Notes: generated by a model not told the origin, from the letters alone. DNA of 64,000 nucleotides from Staphylococcus simiae (GCF_017357005.1 NZ_CP071589.1:868001-932000), one strand, 5' to 3'; shown: positions 50,642 to 60,886, numbered from the stretch's first letter. Numbers and translations are program-made.

Positions 50642-52200
50642 ATTTAAAGCAAGAAGTAGAGTCTAGAAAGACATTTGCAATTATTTCCCATCCAGATGCT
50701 GGGAAAACAACATTAACAGAAAAATTACTATATTTTAGTGGTGCCATACGTGAAGCAGGTACAGTTAAAGGTAAGAAAACTGGTAAATTTGCTACAAGCG
50801 ACTGGATGAAAGTAGAACAAGAACGTGGGATTTCAGTAACATCTTCAGTGATGCAATTTGATTATGATGATTATAAAATTAACATTTTAGATACACCAGG
50901 ACATGAAGACTTTTCAGAAGATACTTATAGAACATTAATGGCAGTTGATAGTGCAGTAATGGTTATTGACTGTGCTAAAGGGATTGAACCTCAAACTTTG
51001 AAATTATTTAAAGTCTGTAAAATGCGTGGTATCCCAATATTTACTTTTATCAATAAATTAGACCGAGTTGGTAAAGAACCATTTGAATTATTGGATGAAA
51101 TTGAAGAAACATTAAATATCGAAACATATCCTATGAATTGGCCGATTGGTATGGGTCAAAATTTCTTTGGTATAATTGATAGAAAAACTAAAACAATCGA
51201 ACCATTTAGAGATGAAGAAAATCTACTTCACTTAAACGACGATTTCGAATTACAAGAGACACATGCGATTGCTAATGACAGTGCATTTGAACAAGCGATT
51301 GAAGAAATGATGTTAGTCGAAGAAGCTGGAGAAACATTCGATGATGAAGCGTTGCAAAATGGTGATTTAACTCCAGTATTCTTTGGTTCTGCGTTAGCGA
51401 ATTTCGGCGTGCAAAATTTCTTGAATGCTTATGTAGATTTTGCCCCTATGCCACATGCTAGACAAACTAAGGAAGATATAGAAGTGAGTCCATATGAAGA
51501 TGATTTCTCAGGATTCATCTTTAAAATTCAAGCCAATATGGATCCTAAACACCGTGATAGAATCGCATTTATGAGAGTTGTCAGTGGTGCATTCGAACGT
51601 GGAATGGATGTAACATTGCAACGTACTAATAAAAAACAAAAAATTACACGTTCAACTTCATTTATGGCTGATGATAAAGAAACAGTTAATCATGCTGTTG
51701 CTGGAGATATTATTGGATTATATGATACAGGTAATTATCAAATTGGAGATACAATAGTTGGAGGTAAACAACATTATAGTTTCCAAGACTTACCACAATT
51801 TACACCTGAAATTTTTATGAAAGTATCACCTAAAAATGTTATGAAACAAAAACATTTCCATAAAGGTATAGAGCAATTAGTTCAAGAAGGTGCTATCCAG
51901 TACTATAAAACCTTGCATACGAATCAAATTATTTTAGGTGCCGTTGGTCAACTACAATTTGAAGTCTTTGAGCATCGTATGAATAATGAATATAACGTAG
52001 ATGTTGTAATGGAACCAGTCGGTCGTAAAATTGCCCGATGGATTGAAAACGAAGACGAGGTAAGTGATAAAATGAATACTTCAAGATCAATATTAGTGAA
52101 AGATAGATATGATCAATTAGTATTCTTATTTGAAAATGATTTTGCAACAAGATGGTTTGAAGAGAAATTCCCTGAAGTAAAATTATATAGTCTATTATAA
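50638..52200 (+). CDS. prfC: Peptide chain release factor 3
   Basis: GTPase that recycles RF1/RF2 from the ribosome after termination. 520 residues. G1 [10 protein letters not shown] near 17-26, G3 DTPGHEDF near 84-91, G4 NKLD near 137-140, and the RF3-specific C-terminal domain. AAAAAGGAGCATGATTC precedes the ATG, which overlaps the stop of the small upstream gene by four bases. It is the last gene of the murE unit. Confidence 0.97.
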   Translation: MNLKQEVESRKTFAIISHPDAGKTTLTEKLLYFSGAIREAGTVKGKKTGKFATSDWMKVEQERGISVTSSVMQFDYDDYKINILDTPGHEDFSEDTYRTLMAVDSAVMVIDCAKGIEPQTLKLFKVCKMRGIPIFTFINKLDRVGKEPFELLDEIEETLNIETYPMNWPIGMGQNFFGIIDRKTKTIEPFRDEENLLHLNDDFELQETHAIANDSAFEQAIEEMMLVEEAGETFDDEALQNGDLTPVFFGSALANFGVQNFLNAYVDFAPMPHARQTKEDIEVSPYEDDFSGFIFKIQANMDPKHRDRIAFMRVVSGAFERGMDVTLQRTNKKQKITRSTSFMADDKETVNHAVAGDIIGLYDTGNYQIGDTIVGGKQHYSFQDLPQFTPEIFMKVSPKNVMKQKHFHKGIEQLVQEGAIQYYKTLHTNQIILGAVGQLQFEVFEHRMNNEYNVDVVMEPVGRKIARWIENEDEVSDKMNTSRSILVKDRYDQLVFLFENDFATRWFEEKFPEVKLYSLL

Positions 52201-52244
52201 GATTCAATAAGTAGTAAAAATTGTAATATTATAAGAAAAATAAA

Positions 52245-52273
52245 TTGTATTCATAAAGAGAACTATGTATACT
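52245..52273 (+). promoter_or_regulatory. Promoter of the riboswitch-controlled terC transcript
   Basis: TTGTAT (52245-52250), exactly 17 bases, TATACT (52268-52273) preceded by TG. Transcription would start near 52280, just before the riboswitch. Confidence 0.75.
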
Positions 52274-52307
52274 ATATTGTAACAAATAAATTACCTATGA
52301 CATGTTG

Positions 52308-52448
52308 TCAGAGGGGAGTAACTTAAGAATTATACAGTAGATATAATTCGACACTTTATCGTCATTACGGAGTCGAACTTCCGGTAAAGTGAGCAACTCA
52401 TATTGCTTAGTGAGACCTTTGCTAAATTTTTAGCATGGGTCTTTTTAT
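52308..52448 (+). promoter_or_regulatory. yybP-ykoY manganese riboswitch with terminator
   Basis: Conserved parts of the yybP-ykoY aptamer are present: CAGAGGGGAGTAAC (52310-52323) at the 5' side and GTGAGACCTTTGC (52410-52422) at the 3' side. These pair as CAGAGG/CCTTTG, with two intervening hairpins (for example TTTATC...GGTAAA). The 3' part can instead form AGACC...GGTCT (52413-52417 with 52438-52442) plus GCTAAA/TTTAGC and a TTTTTATTT tail, a terminator. The class binds Mn2+ and turns on transcription; the downstream gene is of the TerC/YkoY family that this riboswitch usually controls. Confidence 0.88.
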
Positions 52449-52573
52449 TTGAAAAAGATCTATGTTTTGTATTTTGAGCTATGTTGATAAAGACCGTATC
52501 TTTAACAATTCAATGTAACAATATCATTATACAAAATATAGGTAAGTTATATATTAAAAGGAGTTGTACAGAG

Positions 52574-53374
52574 ATGGATCCAAGTTTGATTCTGCCTTAT
52601 TTATGGGTGCTCGTTGTTTTAGTATTTTTAGAAGGTTTATTAGCAGCAGATAATGCGATTGTTATGGCTGTTATGGTAAAACATTTACCTCCGGAACAAC
52701 GAAAAAAAGCGTTGTTTTATGGTTTACTAGGTGCATTTGTCTTTAGATTTATCGCACTATTTTTAATAAGTATTATTGCAAATTTTTGGTTTATACAGGC
52801 CGCTGGAGCAATATATCTTATTTATATGTCTATCAAAAATCTGTATCAATTCTTTAATCATTCCAAAAGTGGTGAAGAGCATCAAATTGGGGATGACCAT
52901 CATTATGATGAGTCGGGCGTAGAAATTAAAGCGAGCAACCAGTCATTCTGGGGTACGGTAATTAAAGTTGAATTTGCTGATATCGCTTTTGCAATAGATT
53001 CTATGTTGGCAGCATTAGCAATTGCTGTTACGCTACCGAAATTAGGTATTCATTTTGGTGGTATGGATCTTGGTCAATTTAGTGTGATGTTCTTAGGTGG
53101 TATGATAGGTGTTATCATAATGAGATTTGCTGCAACTTGGTTTGTTGAATTATTAAATAAATATCCAGGTTTAGAAGGTGCAGCCTTTGCCATTGTTGGA
53201 TGGGTAGGTATTAAATTAGTCATTATGGTATTAGCACATCCCGATATTAGAATTTTACCTGAATCATTTCCACATACAGTATTATGGCAATCTATTTTCT
53301 GGTCAGTATTACTATTATTAGTTGCCATTGGATGGTTTGCTTCAGTTGTTAATAACAAAAAGACTAATAAATAA
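52574..53374 (+). CDS. TerC-family manganese exporter (YkoY/MeeY-like)
   Basis: 266 residues with about seven membrane helices. The TerC signature acidic residues are present: EGLLAADNAIVMAVM near 17-31 and VEFADIAFAIDS near 135-146. A His/Asp-rich loop (HQIGDDHHYDESG near 104-116) between helices could bind metal. In Bacillus, TerC proteins MeeF and MeeY export Mn2+ and help metallate secreted enzymes. AAAAGGAGTTGTACAG precedes the ATG. In-frame codons upstream from 52481 have no ribosome site and are not counted. The manganese riboswitch supports the assignment. Confidence 0.9.
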   Translation: MDPSLILPYLWVLVVLVFLEGLLAADNAIVMAVMVKHLPPEQRKKALFYGLLGAFVFRFIALFLISIIANFWFIQAAGAIYLIYMSIKNLYQFFNHSKSGEEHQIGDDHHYDESGVEIKASNQSFWGTVIKVEFADIAFAIDSMLAALAIAVTLPKLGIHFGGMDLGQFSVMFLGGMIGVIIMRFAATWFVELLNKYPGLEGAAFAIVGWVGIKLVIMVLAHPDIRILPESFPHTVLWQSIFWSVLLLLVAIGWFASVVNNKKTNK

Positions 53375-53401
53375 TATTTAGACAGAACTTGTATTTTTGT
53401 G

Positions 53402-53444
53402 TAAGGAACTTTTTTGACTTATGGTCAAGGGTTCCTTATTTTTT
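53402..53444 (+). terminator. Terminator after the terC-family gene
   Basis: TAAGGAAC pairs with GTTCCTTA, an inner TTGAC/GTCAA extends the stem, followed by TTTTTT. Confidence 0.75.
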
Positions 53445-53587
53445 ATGTCATTTAAAGCATTGATGTTGAAAATGTTAGTGCGAAGTATTGTATAGTGAAA
53501 TTTTATAGAAAAGTCATAGATTTCTAAGCAATAAGTACGTTAATATGGCATAATAAGTAGTGATTTAATTGAATGGAGTGGACATAA

Positions 53588-55645
53588 GTGGATAAGGGTC
53601 AAAAGCATGTAATACCAAAAAGCCAATATCGACGTAAGAAACGTAAATTTTTCGATGAAGAAGAGTTAAAAGACAACAAACAACTTAGTAATCAAGATGA
53701 ACAACTTACATCATCTGAAGATGAAGAAACACAATCACTTAGAGATGTACAAACACAATCACCTAATGAAACAAATGATATAAATGAAGATAGTCATCCT
53801 AATGCATTACGTCATTATGACAATAGTGACAAGACAAACATAGAAGATGCTCATGAATCAGATGGCGAACTAACTACTGATCAACAAATTGACGACAATC
53901 AACCATCTGCATCTGATTCTTTAACAAAGCAAACTAATTCAAATGTCACAGATCAATTGGATAATTCAACAAGTAATAGTGATGATGACAAGTTATCAGA
54001 TAAACAAGATCAAACTAATAGTCATAAATCACTGACATTACCTGAAGAACAACAATTAAAACGACAACAACTTGATCAAGACAAAGTATTAATTAGTAAA
54101 CAGGATTCACAACAAGATCGTCATGACAATTTTGACAAAACTGACGACGAAGAATTAAGAGATAACCAAGAAGATATATTACATAATGACAATCATAAAA
54201 ACGCTCAAATATCAGATGTCGTACAGACCAAAGATGCTACTGTTAAATCACAACAATTTAATAGTGATGAAAAAAAAACACGTAAGCAAGAAGAACAACA
54301 TCATAAACCATTAAATGAAGATAAAGATGAAAAGGTTATCGAGCAAAGTAAAGAAACAATAGCGAAATTAGATTCGGATTCTCAAACAAAGCAACAACAT
54401 AACACGAATACCAAGAAATCTACAGCTACAACGACAGCACAACAAAGAAAAGATAGACAATCTACAGAAACATCAACGAAAAAATTTGGCTCTGATAGTA
54501 AAGATATGTCGCAATATAGTGAAATTATTAAACGTTTTTGGCAAATGTATTGGCCTAAAATTGTTATTTTAGTTGGTATTATCATCTTAATCTTAATTTT
54601 AAATGCCATTTTTAATCATGTTAATGACAACGATAAAGGTATGGATAATAGTGAACAAAGTAAAGATTCTTATACGACAACAATGAAGAATGCTAATAAT
54701 ACTGTTAAATCTGTTGTATCAGTTGAAAATAATACTGACAAAGACACTTCTATTCCTAAAGATAAAAATGCTTCTGAAGATGAAATTGGTTCAGGTGTTA
54801 TTTATAAAAAAACTGGTGACACAGTATATATAGTGACGAATGCGCATGTTGTTGGTAAAAAAGATCAACAAAAAATAACTTTTGCTAATAGTAAAAGTGT
54901 GATTGGCAAAGTATTGGGTAAAGATAAATGGTCAGACTTAGCAGTTATTAAAGCAACGTCAAAAGATCCAACTGCCAAAGAAATCACTTTTGGTGATTCT
55001 AATCACATTGTTTTAGGAGAACCTATTATAGTTGTAGGAAATCCACTTGGTGTTGATTTTAAAAGTACAGTTACTGAAGGCATTATTTCTGGATTAAATA
55101 GAAACGTACCTATTGATTTTGATAAAGATAACAAATACGATATGCTAATGAAAGCATTCCAAATTGATGCTTCTGTTAACCCAGGTAATTCAGGCGGAGC
55201 TGTAGTAAATAGAGAAGGTAAATTAATTGGTATTATTTCGTTAAAAATAGATATGCCGAATGTTGAAGGTATGTCATTTGCATTACCTGTGAACGAGGTT
55301 CAAAAAATCATACATGATTTAGAAACTAAAGGTAAAATAAAATACCCTGACGTAGGTATTACAATGACTAATGTCGCAGATTTATCGTCTTATGAACGAC
55401 AATCTATTAAATTACCACAAAGTATTAATAATGGTGTTGTAATTAAGGATGTTGATTCTAAGTCATTAGCTCAAAAAGCAGGACTGAAAAAAGATGATGT
55501 TATTGTCGAATTAGACGAAAAATTGATAGAAGATGATTTACGTTTTAAACAAGTTTTATTTAGTCATAAGTATAATTTGAAACCACTCACTGTAAAAATA
55601 TATAGAGATGGTAATGAAAAGGAAATCACTCTAAAATTGAAATAA
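53588..55645 (+). CDS. HtrA-like serine protease with long disordered N-terminus
   Basis: 685 residues, GTG start with GGAGTGGACATAA upstream. The first 320 residues are a highly charged Asp/Gln/Asn/Lys/Thr-rich tract with no fold, followed by one membrane anchor (about 323-345). The extracytoplasmic trypsin-like domain has His in TNAHVV near 418, Asp in WSDLAV near 447, and Ser in NPGNSGGA near 533. A PDZ domain ends the protein (about 575-685). The plan matches the larger of the S. aureus HtrA-like proteins, which I recall as about 769 residues; the shortfall is in the disordered part. ktrD starts 16 bases after its stop. Confidence 0.93.
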   Translation: MDKGQKHVIPKSQYRRKKRKFFDEEELKDNKQLSNQDEQLTSSEDEETQSLRDVQTQSPNETNDINEDSHPNALRHYDNSDKTNIEDAHESDGELTTDQQIDDNQPSASDSLTKQTNSNVTDQLDNSTSNSDDDKLSDKQDQTNSHKSLTLPEEQQLKRQQLDQDKVLISKQDSQQDRHDNFDKTDDEELRDNQEDILHNDNHKNAQISDVVQTKDATVKSQQFNSDEKKTRKQEEQHHKPLNEDKDEKVIEQSKETIAKLDSDSQTKQQHNTNTKKSTATTTAQQRKDRQSTETSTKKFGSDSKDMSQYSEIIKRFWQMYWPKIVILVGIIILILILNAIFNHVNDNDKGMDNSEQSKDSYTTTMKNANNTVKSVVSVENNTDKDTSIPKDKNASEDEIGSGVIYKKTGDTVYIVTNAHVVGKKDQQKITFANSKSVIGKVLGKDKWSDLAVIKATSKDPTAKEITFGDSNHIVLGEPIIVVGNPLGVDFKSTVTEGIISGLNRNVPIDFDKDNKYDMLMKAFQIDASVNPGNSGGAVVNREGKLIGIISLKIDMPNVEGMSFALPVNEVQKIIHDLETKGKIKYPDVGITMTNVADLSSYERQSIKLPQSINNGVVIKDVDSKSLAQKAGLKKDDVIVELDEKLIEDDLRFKQVLFSHKYNLKPLTVKIYRDGNEKEITLKLK

Positions 55646-55661
55646 TGTTGAGGTGAATGTA

Positions 55662-57020
55662 GTGTCCATATTTAGCCAGTTTTTAAAAAAATCGAGTCCT
55701 CAACAAGGTATTGTAATGTACTATTTGGTAGCGATTGTAGTGGCATTTTTACTATTGAATTTACCTTATGTTCATAAGCCTGGTGTTGAAGTTAATCCGA
55801 TAGACACATTGTTTGTCGCTGTATCTGGTATTAGCGTGACAGGTTTATCGCCCGTTAGTATTGTTGACACGTACTCCGTATTTGGTCAACTTATTATATT
55901 AGTTATATTAAATATTGGCGGTATTGGAGTCATGGCTATTGGTACCATGCTCTGGGTAGTACTTGGCAAACACATTGGTATTAGAGAACGACAATTAATC
56001 ATGCTTGATAATAATAAAAATACGATGAGCGGAACTGTCAAACTAATTATTGATATTGTTAAATCAATATTTGTTATCGAACTTGTTGGTGCATTATTAT
56101 TAGCGTTTTATTTTTATCGGGATACACCAGACTTAAAATATGCATTAATGCAGGGCATATTTGTATCGATATCTGCTACAACGAATGGTGGTTTAGATAT
56201 TACTGGTAAATCACTCATTCCGTATGCTCATGATTATTTTGTTCAAGCGATTGTGATATTTTTAATCGTCTTAGGTTCAATAGGCTTTCCAGTATTACTT
56301 GAATTAAAAGCATATATTCAAAATAGAGTAACTAATTTTAGATTTTCGTTATTTACTAAAATTACAACATCTACATATTTGTTTCTATTCATTGTAGGTG
56401 TGTTAACGATACTATTATTTGAGCATAATCATGCTTTTAAAGGGCTAAGTTGGCACCAATCACTATTTTATTCTTTATTTCAATCAGCTACGACGAGAAG
56501 TGCAGGTTTACAAACTTTAGATGTCACTCAATTAAGTGATCCAACAAATATTATTATGGGGTTATTAATGTTTATCGGTTCATCACCAAGTTCTGTGGGT
56601 GGTGGAATTAGAACAACAACATTTGCTATTGTTATATTATTTTTAATTAATTTTAGTAATAATGCTGATAAAACTTCTATTAAAGTATTTAACAGAGAAG
56701 TACATATCATGGATATTCAGCGTTCATTTGCAGTATTTACAATGGCATCTATTTTGACATTTGTTAGTATGATCATAATTTCTGCTACTGAAAATGGTAA
56801 ATTAACATTCCTACAAGTATTTTTTGAGGTGATGTCAGCTTTTGGAACATGTGGATTATCTCTAGGTGTTACTAGTGATATTAGTGATGTGTCTAAAATA
56901 GTATTAATGGTACTTATGTTTATCGGACGTGTTGGATTGATTTCGTTTATTATTATGATTGCTGGTAGACGTGAACCAGATAAATATCATTATCCAAAAG
57001 AACGGATACAAATTGGTTAA
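55662..57020 (+). CDS. ktrD: KtrD potassium channel subunit
   Basis: Membrane subunit of a Ktr-type K+ uptake system; pairs with the RCK subunit KtrA, itself gated by c-di-AMP and ATP. About 452 residues with four pore repeats; the selectivity-filter-like stretches are VSGISVTGLS near 54-63, SATTNGGLDI near 169-178, SATTRSAGLQT near 277-287, and SAFGTCGLSLG near 390-400. Of two in-frame GTG codons, 55662 is preferred, since GAGGTGAATGTA precedes it and the protein then starts (M)SIFSQF as in S. aureus. Confidence 0.93.
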   Translation: MSIFSQFLKKSSPQQGIVMYYLVAIVVAFLLLNLPYVHKPGVEVNPIDTLFVAVSGISVTGLSPVSIVDTYSVFGQLIILVILNIGGIGVMAIGTMLWVVLGKHIGIRERQLIMLDNNKNTMSGTVKLIIDIVKSIFVIELVGALLLAFYFYRDTPDLKYALMQGIFVSISATTNGGLDITGKSLIPYAHDYFVQAIVIFLIVLGSIGFPVLLELKAYIQNRVTNFRFSLFTKITTSTYLFLFIVGVLTILLFEHNHAFKGLSWHQSLFYSLFQSATTRSAGLQTLDVTQLSDPTNIIMGLLMFIGSSPSSVGGGIRTTTFAIVILFLINFSNNADKTSIKVFNREVHIMDIQRSFAVFTMASILTFVSMIIISATENGKLTFLQVFFEVMSAFGTCGLSLGVTSDISDVSKIVLMVLMFIGRVGLISFIIMIAGRREPDKYHYPKERIQIG

Positions 57021-57054
57021 TACAATAGTTTGAAAATATTAAGTAAATGATGAC

Positions 57055-57146
57055 AAGGTTAGGACAGATTTAATATATTCCTTTCAAAGTAGCCATAGAA
57101 ACGGAACTTTGTAGTATATATTAATCTATAGTCCTAACCTTTTTAT
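57055..57146 (+). terminator. Long rod-like hairpin ending in a terminator, after ktrD
   Basis: Outer perfect stem AAGGTTAGGAC (57055-57065) with GTCCTAACCTT (57131-57141), then TTTTATT. Inside, ATTTAATATATT pairs with AGTATATATTAAT, and CAAAGT with ACTTTG, giving a rod of about 87 bases. This is much longer than needed for termination. Confidence 0.75.
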
Positions 57147-57217
57147 TATTTGATAGTAGTTATCTAACAAATATCATTTTTATCATGTTAAACTAGTGAC
57201 ATTGAGAGGTGTAAAAT

Positions 57218-58726
57218 ATGGAGAAGAATGAAAATATTAACGTTGAAATAATAGCCACGTCAGATATGCATAGTCATTTTTTAAATGGTGATTATGGTTC
57301 TAATATATATAGAGCAGGAACATATGTTGATAAAATAAGAGATTATAATAGTAATGTGATTTTACTTGATAGTGGAGGTAGCTTAGCTGGCTCATTAGCT
57401 GCTTATTACTATGCTATAGTTGCACCTTATAAACGTCATCCCATGATTAAATTGATGAATCGTATGCGATATGATGCAAGTGGTGTTAGTCCAAGTGATT
57501 TTAAATTTGGTTTATCTTTTTTAACTCGCTCAATTGCTTTAGCTAGGTTTCCATGGTTATCGGCTAATATTGAATATAACGTAACTAAAGAACCATATTT
57601 TTCAACACCTTATACTATTAAACAATTTAATGATTTGAGAATAGCAATTGTGGGCGTAACTGCTGATGGCTTAATGGAAAATGAATATGCTGAAATGGAA
57701 CAAGATGTTACGATTGAAAAGGCTTTATTAGCATCGAAACGTTGGATTAGGTACATTCATGAAGCAGAAGAACCTGACTATTTAATTGTAATCTATCATG
57801 GTGGTTTAGATAAGATTAGCGACAATACGACGACTAAAAAGTCTAATTCTAATGAAGCGGAAAAATTAATGGAAGAAATTGGTGTTATTGATTTAATGAT
57901 CACAGCCCATCAACATCAAACTATCATTGGAGAAAATGATGATACAGTTTATGTTCAAGCAGGACAAGATGCTAAAGAATTAGTACATTTGTCACTTTGT
58001 TTTAATAAGCGCACGACGACATATGAAGTAGAGTGCGTAGAGTCGCAAGTCATCGATTTAGATCGTTATGATGAAAGCGAACAATTATTAGAGTTAACCT
58101 TCTATGATCGTAAAGCAGTTGAATATTGGTCTCAAGAGGTTATTAGTAGTGATAATTTGAAGTTAGCTGTTAATGGACTTCAAGATTTAGTAAGTAAACC
58201 GCATCGATTTTCACAATTATTACATGATGCCATCAAATTAGCCTATGATAATAAAATTACCTGTGTACATGTTCCAAAAAATGGGGAACGTGGATTAGTT
58301 GGTCAAATACGTAATAAAGATTTATACGAAGCGTATCCGTATCCAGATAAACCGATTGATTTAACTATCACGGGTCAAAATATTAAAGATATTTTAGAAT
58401 ATAGTTATGCACATTTAGAATTTAATCAACAAACACTGTCGTTAACTATTATTGATGAAACATTGTGCACGATTTGGCAAGGCTTTAATTATACAATTGA
58501 CATGGATAGACAACCATTTGATAGAGTGAAGTTGTATAATATAGATTTAGCTAAAAGTTATAGAATAACGATGACTGATTATTGTTACAGAAATTATAAA
58601 AATTATCTTACAGGTGCAATCTTTCATCATTCTACAAGTGACACTATGAGTAGTTTGATTGCAAAATTAATAAATGATCAAGCGTACCAAGTCGTAGTTA
58701 ATGATAATTTTAATATCAAAAATTAG
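57218..58726 (+). CDS. 5'-nucleotidase/2',3'-cyclic phosphodiesterase family protein (YunD-like)
   Basis: 502 residues. The N-terminal metallophosphoesterase domain (1-270) has metal-site motifs SDMHSHF near 15-21, LLDSGG near 49-54, SANIEY near 113-118, YHGG near 188-191 and AHQHQT near 229-234. The C-terminal 5'-nucleotidase substrate domain (about 320-490) follows. The second motif reads DSGG where many members have DGGD, a small deviation. No signal peptide or anchor, so probably cytosolic like B. subtilis YunD. GAGAGGTGTAAAAT precedes the ATG. The substrate is uncertain. Confidence 0.88.
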   Translation: MEKNENINVEIIATSDMHSHFLNGDYGSNIYRAGTYVDKIRDYNSNVILLDSGGSLAGSLAAYYYAIVAPYKRHPMIKLMNRMRYDASGVSPSDFKFGLSFLTRSIALARFPWLSANIEYNVTKEPYFSTPYTIKQFNDLRIAIVGVTADGLMENEYAEMEQDVTIEKALLASKRWIRYIHEAEEPDYLIVIYHGGLDKISDNTTTKKSNSNEAEKLMEEIGVIDLMITAHQHQTIIGENDDTVYVQAGQDAKELVHLSLCFNKRTTTYEVECVESQVIDLDRYDESEQLLELTFYDRKAVEYWSQEVISSDNLKLAVNGLQDLVSKPHRFSQLLHDAIKLAYDNKITCVHVPKNGERGLVGQIRNKDLYEAYPYPDKPIDLTITGQNIKDILEYSYAHLEFNQQTLSLTIIDETLCTIWQGFNYTIDMDRQPFDRVKLYNIDLAKSYRITMTDYCYRNYKNYLTGAIFHHSTSDTMSSLIAKLINDQAYQVVVNDNFNIKN

Positions 58727-58791
58727 ACCATAGGTTTGCGACAAATATTCTTCGTTATGACGATTAATAGATTATTTCTAATGATAAAATA

Positions 58792-58829
58792 AAAAACTTT
58801 TCTTAGCCCTCAGACTAAGAAAAGTTTTT
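58792..58829. terminator. Bidirectional terminator between converging genes
   Basis: AAAAACTTTTCTTAG (58792-58806) pairs perfectly with CTAAGAAAAGTTTTT (58815-58829), 8-base loop. Its right arm touches the stop codon of the minus-strand gene. Confidence 0.88.
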
Positions 58830-59430
58830 AACCGTTAAATATTAATAAAAGAATAATAGCCGCAATTTGTGCTATAGAAGTTGTTGCGATACGTCTTGTA
58901 TATTCATAACTAATAGATAAGATAATTTGAGCGATAAAAATAAAGAAGACTATCCACCAATTATCTAAATATATAAATAATGAACTAGAACAAAGTGCTG
59001 TGACAATAATACTTACCCATGATGGTAAATGATATTGTTCTAAACATTTTTGTAATACCGTACGCATATAAAGTTCATGACAAGGTATAACAATTAATAA
59101 TGTTACTAGCATTTGCCATTTCCAGTTAACGCCTGTACGCGATAATTCTTTAATTAAAGAAGCATAGCTTAAATCAGAAATCAGTAATGAACACAATAGT
59201 TGTATCGCAATCAGTAATATTGCGGTCAAGATACCTACACCAATGGAAGTTAATAACCGCTTGGATTCTATATCTCTTTGATAAAAGACGTAGCTAATTC
59301 CAGCAATTAACATAATTCCGGTATATAGATACCAGTATTCTTGATGTTCTCCCCACATAATAAATAAAATAATGTGGAATATTATGAAACTTATAATAAA
59401 CCAAATTAAAGACTTTGAAATCTTATTCAT
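58828..59430 (-). CDS. Degenerate CPBP (CAAX/Abi)-like membrane protein
   Basis: 200 residues, about seven to eight membrane helices. It resembles the CPBP intramembrane protease family, but the first motif reads HELYMR near 118-123 instead of EExxxR, and I do not see the second-motif His (the matching helix reads SSSLFIYLDN). It is therefore probably not an active protease. GAAGGTTAATAATA precedes the ATG. The DUF2187 gene lies just upstream on the same strand (14 bases), so the two are probably co-transcribed. Function unknown. Confidence 0.7.
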   Translation of the reverse strand: MNKISKSLIWFIISFIIFHIILFIMWGEHQEYWYLYTGIMLIAGISYVFYQRDIESKRLLTSIGVGILTAILLIAIQLLCSLLISDLSYASLIKELSRTGVNWKWQMLVTLLIVIPCHELYMRTVLQKCLEQYHLPSWVSIIVTALCSSSLFIYLDNWWIVFFIFIAQIILSISYEYTRRIATTSIAQIAAIILLLIFNG

Positions 59431-59444
59431 TATTATTAACCTTC

Positions 59445-59621
59445 TTATTCAACGATTTTATATCGCTTATGATTGATAACAGTTTTTTCAGGTAAGTCAA
59501 GATCGTTAAAGTTTTCCATAATTGTTAAATCTACAATAACAGAGTTGTCGTTAATTTTTTCAACGCGTCCTTTTAAACCATCCATAAATTCAACAATATT
59601 ACCTACTTCTGCAATAGTCAT
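59445..59621 (-). CDS. YkvS-like DUF2187 protein
   Basis: 58 residues, beginning MTIAEVGNIVEFMDGLKGRVEK, a small beta-rich fold like YkvS (DUF2187, KOW/SH3-like). Function unknown. Start chosen at 59621, where AGGAGG lies 7 bases upstream; seven codons further upstream in the same frame overlap this ribosome site. It precedes the CPBP-like gene on the minus strand. Confidence 0.85.
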   Translation of the reverse strand: MTIAEVGNIVEFMDGLKGRVEKINDNSVIVDLTIMENFNDLDLPEKTVINHKRYKIVE

Positions 59622-59819
59622 TTTAAGTCCTCCTAAAATCATAACTAAATTATATTGTACTAAAATTCACTAAACAAATAAACTATTAACATATAAAAAT
59701 AATTAAGTAACTTTTCACTGCTAAATAACATCAAAACTGAGTAAATGATTGGCAATTTTTTTCAGAATAAGGCATAAATAAGGTGAGTGTTAAATAAAGA
59801 TCAATAAGGAGAGAATATT

Positions 59820-60806
59820 ATGAAATTTATAAGTAACAACAATATTACTGATCCCACTTTAAACTTAGCCATGGAAGAATATGTGTTAAAAAATTTACCA
59901 AGTGAAGAAAGTTATTTTTTATTCTATATTAATCGTCCATCTATTATTGTAGGAAAGAACCAGAATACGATTGAAGAAGTGAATAAAGAATACATAGATA
60001 AGCATAATATTGATGTAGTTAGAAGAATATCTGGTGGAGGAGCTGTTTATCATGATACAGGTAATTTGAACTTTAGCTTTATTACAGATGATGATGGTAA
60101 TAGTTTCCATAATTTCAAAAAATTTACTCAGCCTATCGTACAAGCATTACAGACTCTAGGTGTAAATGCAGAATTAACAGGACGTAATGATATTCAAGTT
60201 GGACAAGCTAAAATCTCTGGTAATGCTATGGTTAAAGTAAAGAATAGAATGTTTAGTCATGGTACATTAATGTTAAATAGTGAACTTGATGAGGTACAGA
60301 ATGCCTTAAAAGTAAATCCAGCTAAAATAAAATCAAAAGGGATAAAGTCAGTACGTAAACGAGTAGCAAATATTGAAGAATTTTTAGCAGAACCATTAGA
60401 TATTGAAGAGTTTAAAACGATTATTTTAAAAACAATCTTTGGTGAAAATGAAGTCGAAGAGTATATTTTGACTGATGAAGATTGGGCTAATATAGAAGCT
60501 TTAAGTAATGAAAAATATAGAACTTGGGATTGGAATTATGGTAGAAATCCAAAATATAACTTTGAACGTGAAGAAAAATTTGACAAAGGATTTGTGCAAA
60601 TTAAATTTGATGTTAAAAGGGGTAAAATTGAACACGCTAAAATATTTGGCGATTTCTTTGGGGTAGGAGATGTTACTGATTTAGAGAATGCATTAGTTGG
60701 ATGTTTGCATGATTTCGAACATATTGATGAAGCCCTAGCAGAATATGATTTATATCATTATTTTGGAGATATTGATCGTCACGAATTAATTAGATTAATG
60801 TCATAA
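59820..60806 (+). CDS. lplA: Lipoate-protein ligase A (LplA1 type)
   Basis: Attaches free lipoate to E2 and GcvH proteins via lipoyl-AMP. 328 residues with both the catalytic domain (1-245) and the accessory C-terminal domain (about 250-328), as in S. aureus LplA1. Motifs: RRISGGGAVYHDTGNLNFSF near 62-81, and GNDIQVGQAKISGNAM near 121-136 with the lipoate-binding Lys. AAGGAGAGAATATT precedes the ATG. Single gene. Confidence 0.95.
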   Translation: MKFISNNNITDPTLNLAMEEYVLKNLPSEESYFLFYINRPSIIVGKNQNTIEEVNKEYIDKHNIDVVRRISGGGAVYHDTGNLNFSFITDDDGNSFHNFKKFTQPIVQALQTLGVNAELTGRNDIQVGQAKISGNAMVKVKNRMFSHGTLMLNSELDEVQNALKVNPAKIKSKGIKSVRKRVANIEEFLAEPLDIEEFKTIILKTIFGENEVEEYILTDEDWANIEALSNEKYRTWDWNYGRNPKYNFEREEKFDKGFVQIKFDVKRGKIEHAKIFGDFFGVGDVTDLENALVGCLHDFEHIDEALAEYDLYHYFGDIDRHELIRLMS

Positions 60807-60814
60807 CAATAAAT

Positions 60815-60860
60815 AAGGACTATTCTTACATGTTATATGAAGTAAGAGTAGTCCTTTAAA
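60815..60860. terminator. Hairpin terminator between lplA and the IDEAL-domain gene
   Basis: AAGGACTATTCTTAC (60815-60829) pairs with GTAAGAGTAGTCCTT (60842-60856), with one G-T pair. Short T-run on the plus strand only. Confidence 0.7.
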
Positions 60861-60886
60861 TATTAATAATGGAATAACATATTTTA

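Noticed and set aside
52481-52573. Upstream extension of the TerC-family protein
   Set aside because: No ribosome site and no membrane-protein-like sequence. The ATG at 52574 has AAGGAG upstream and starts the first helix.
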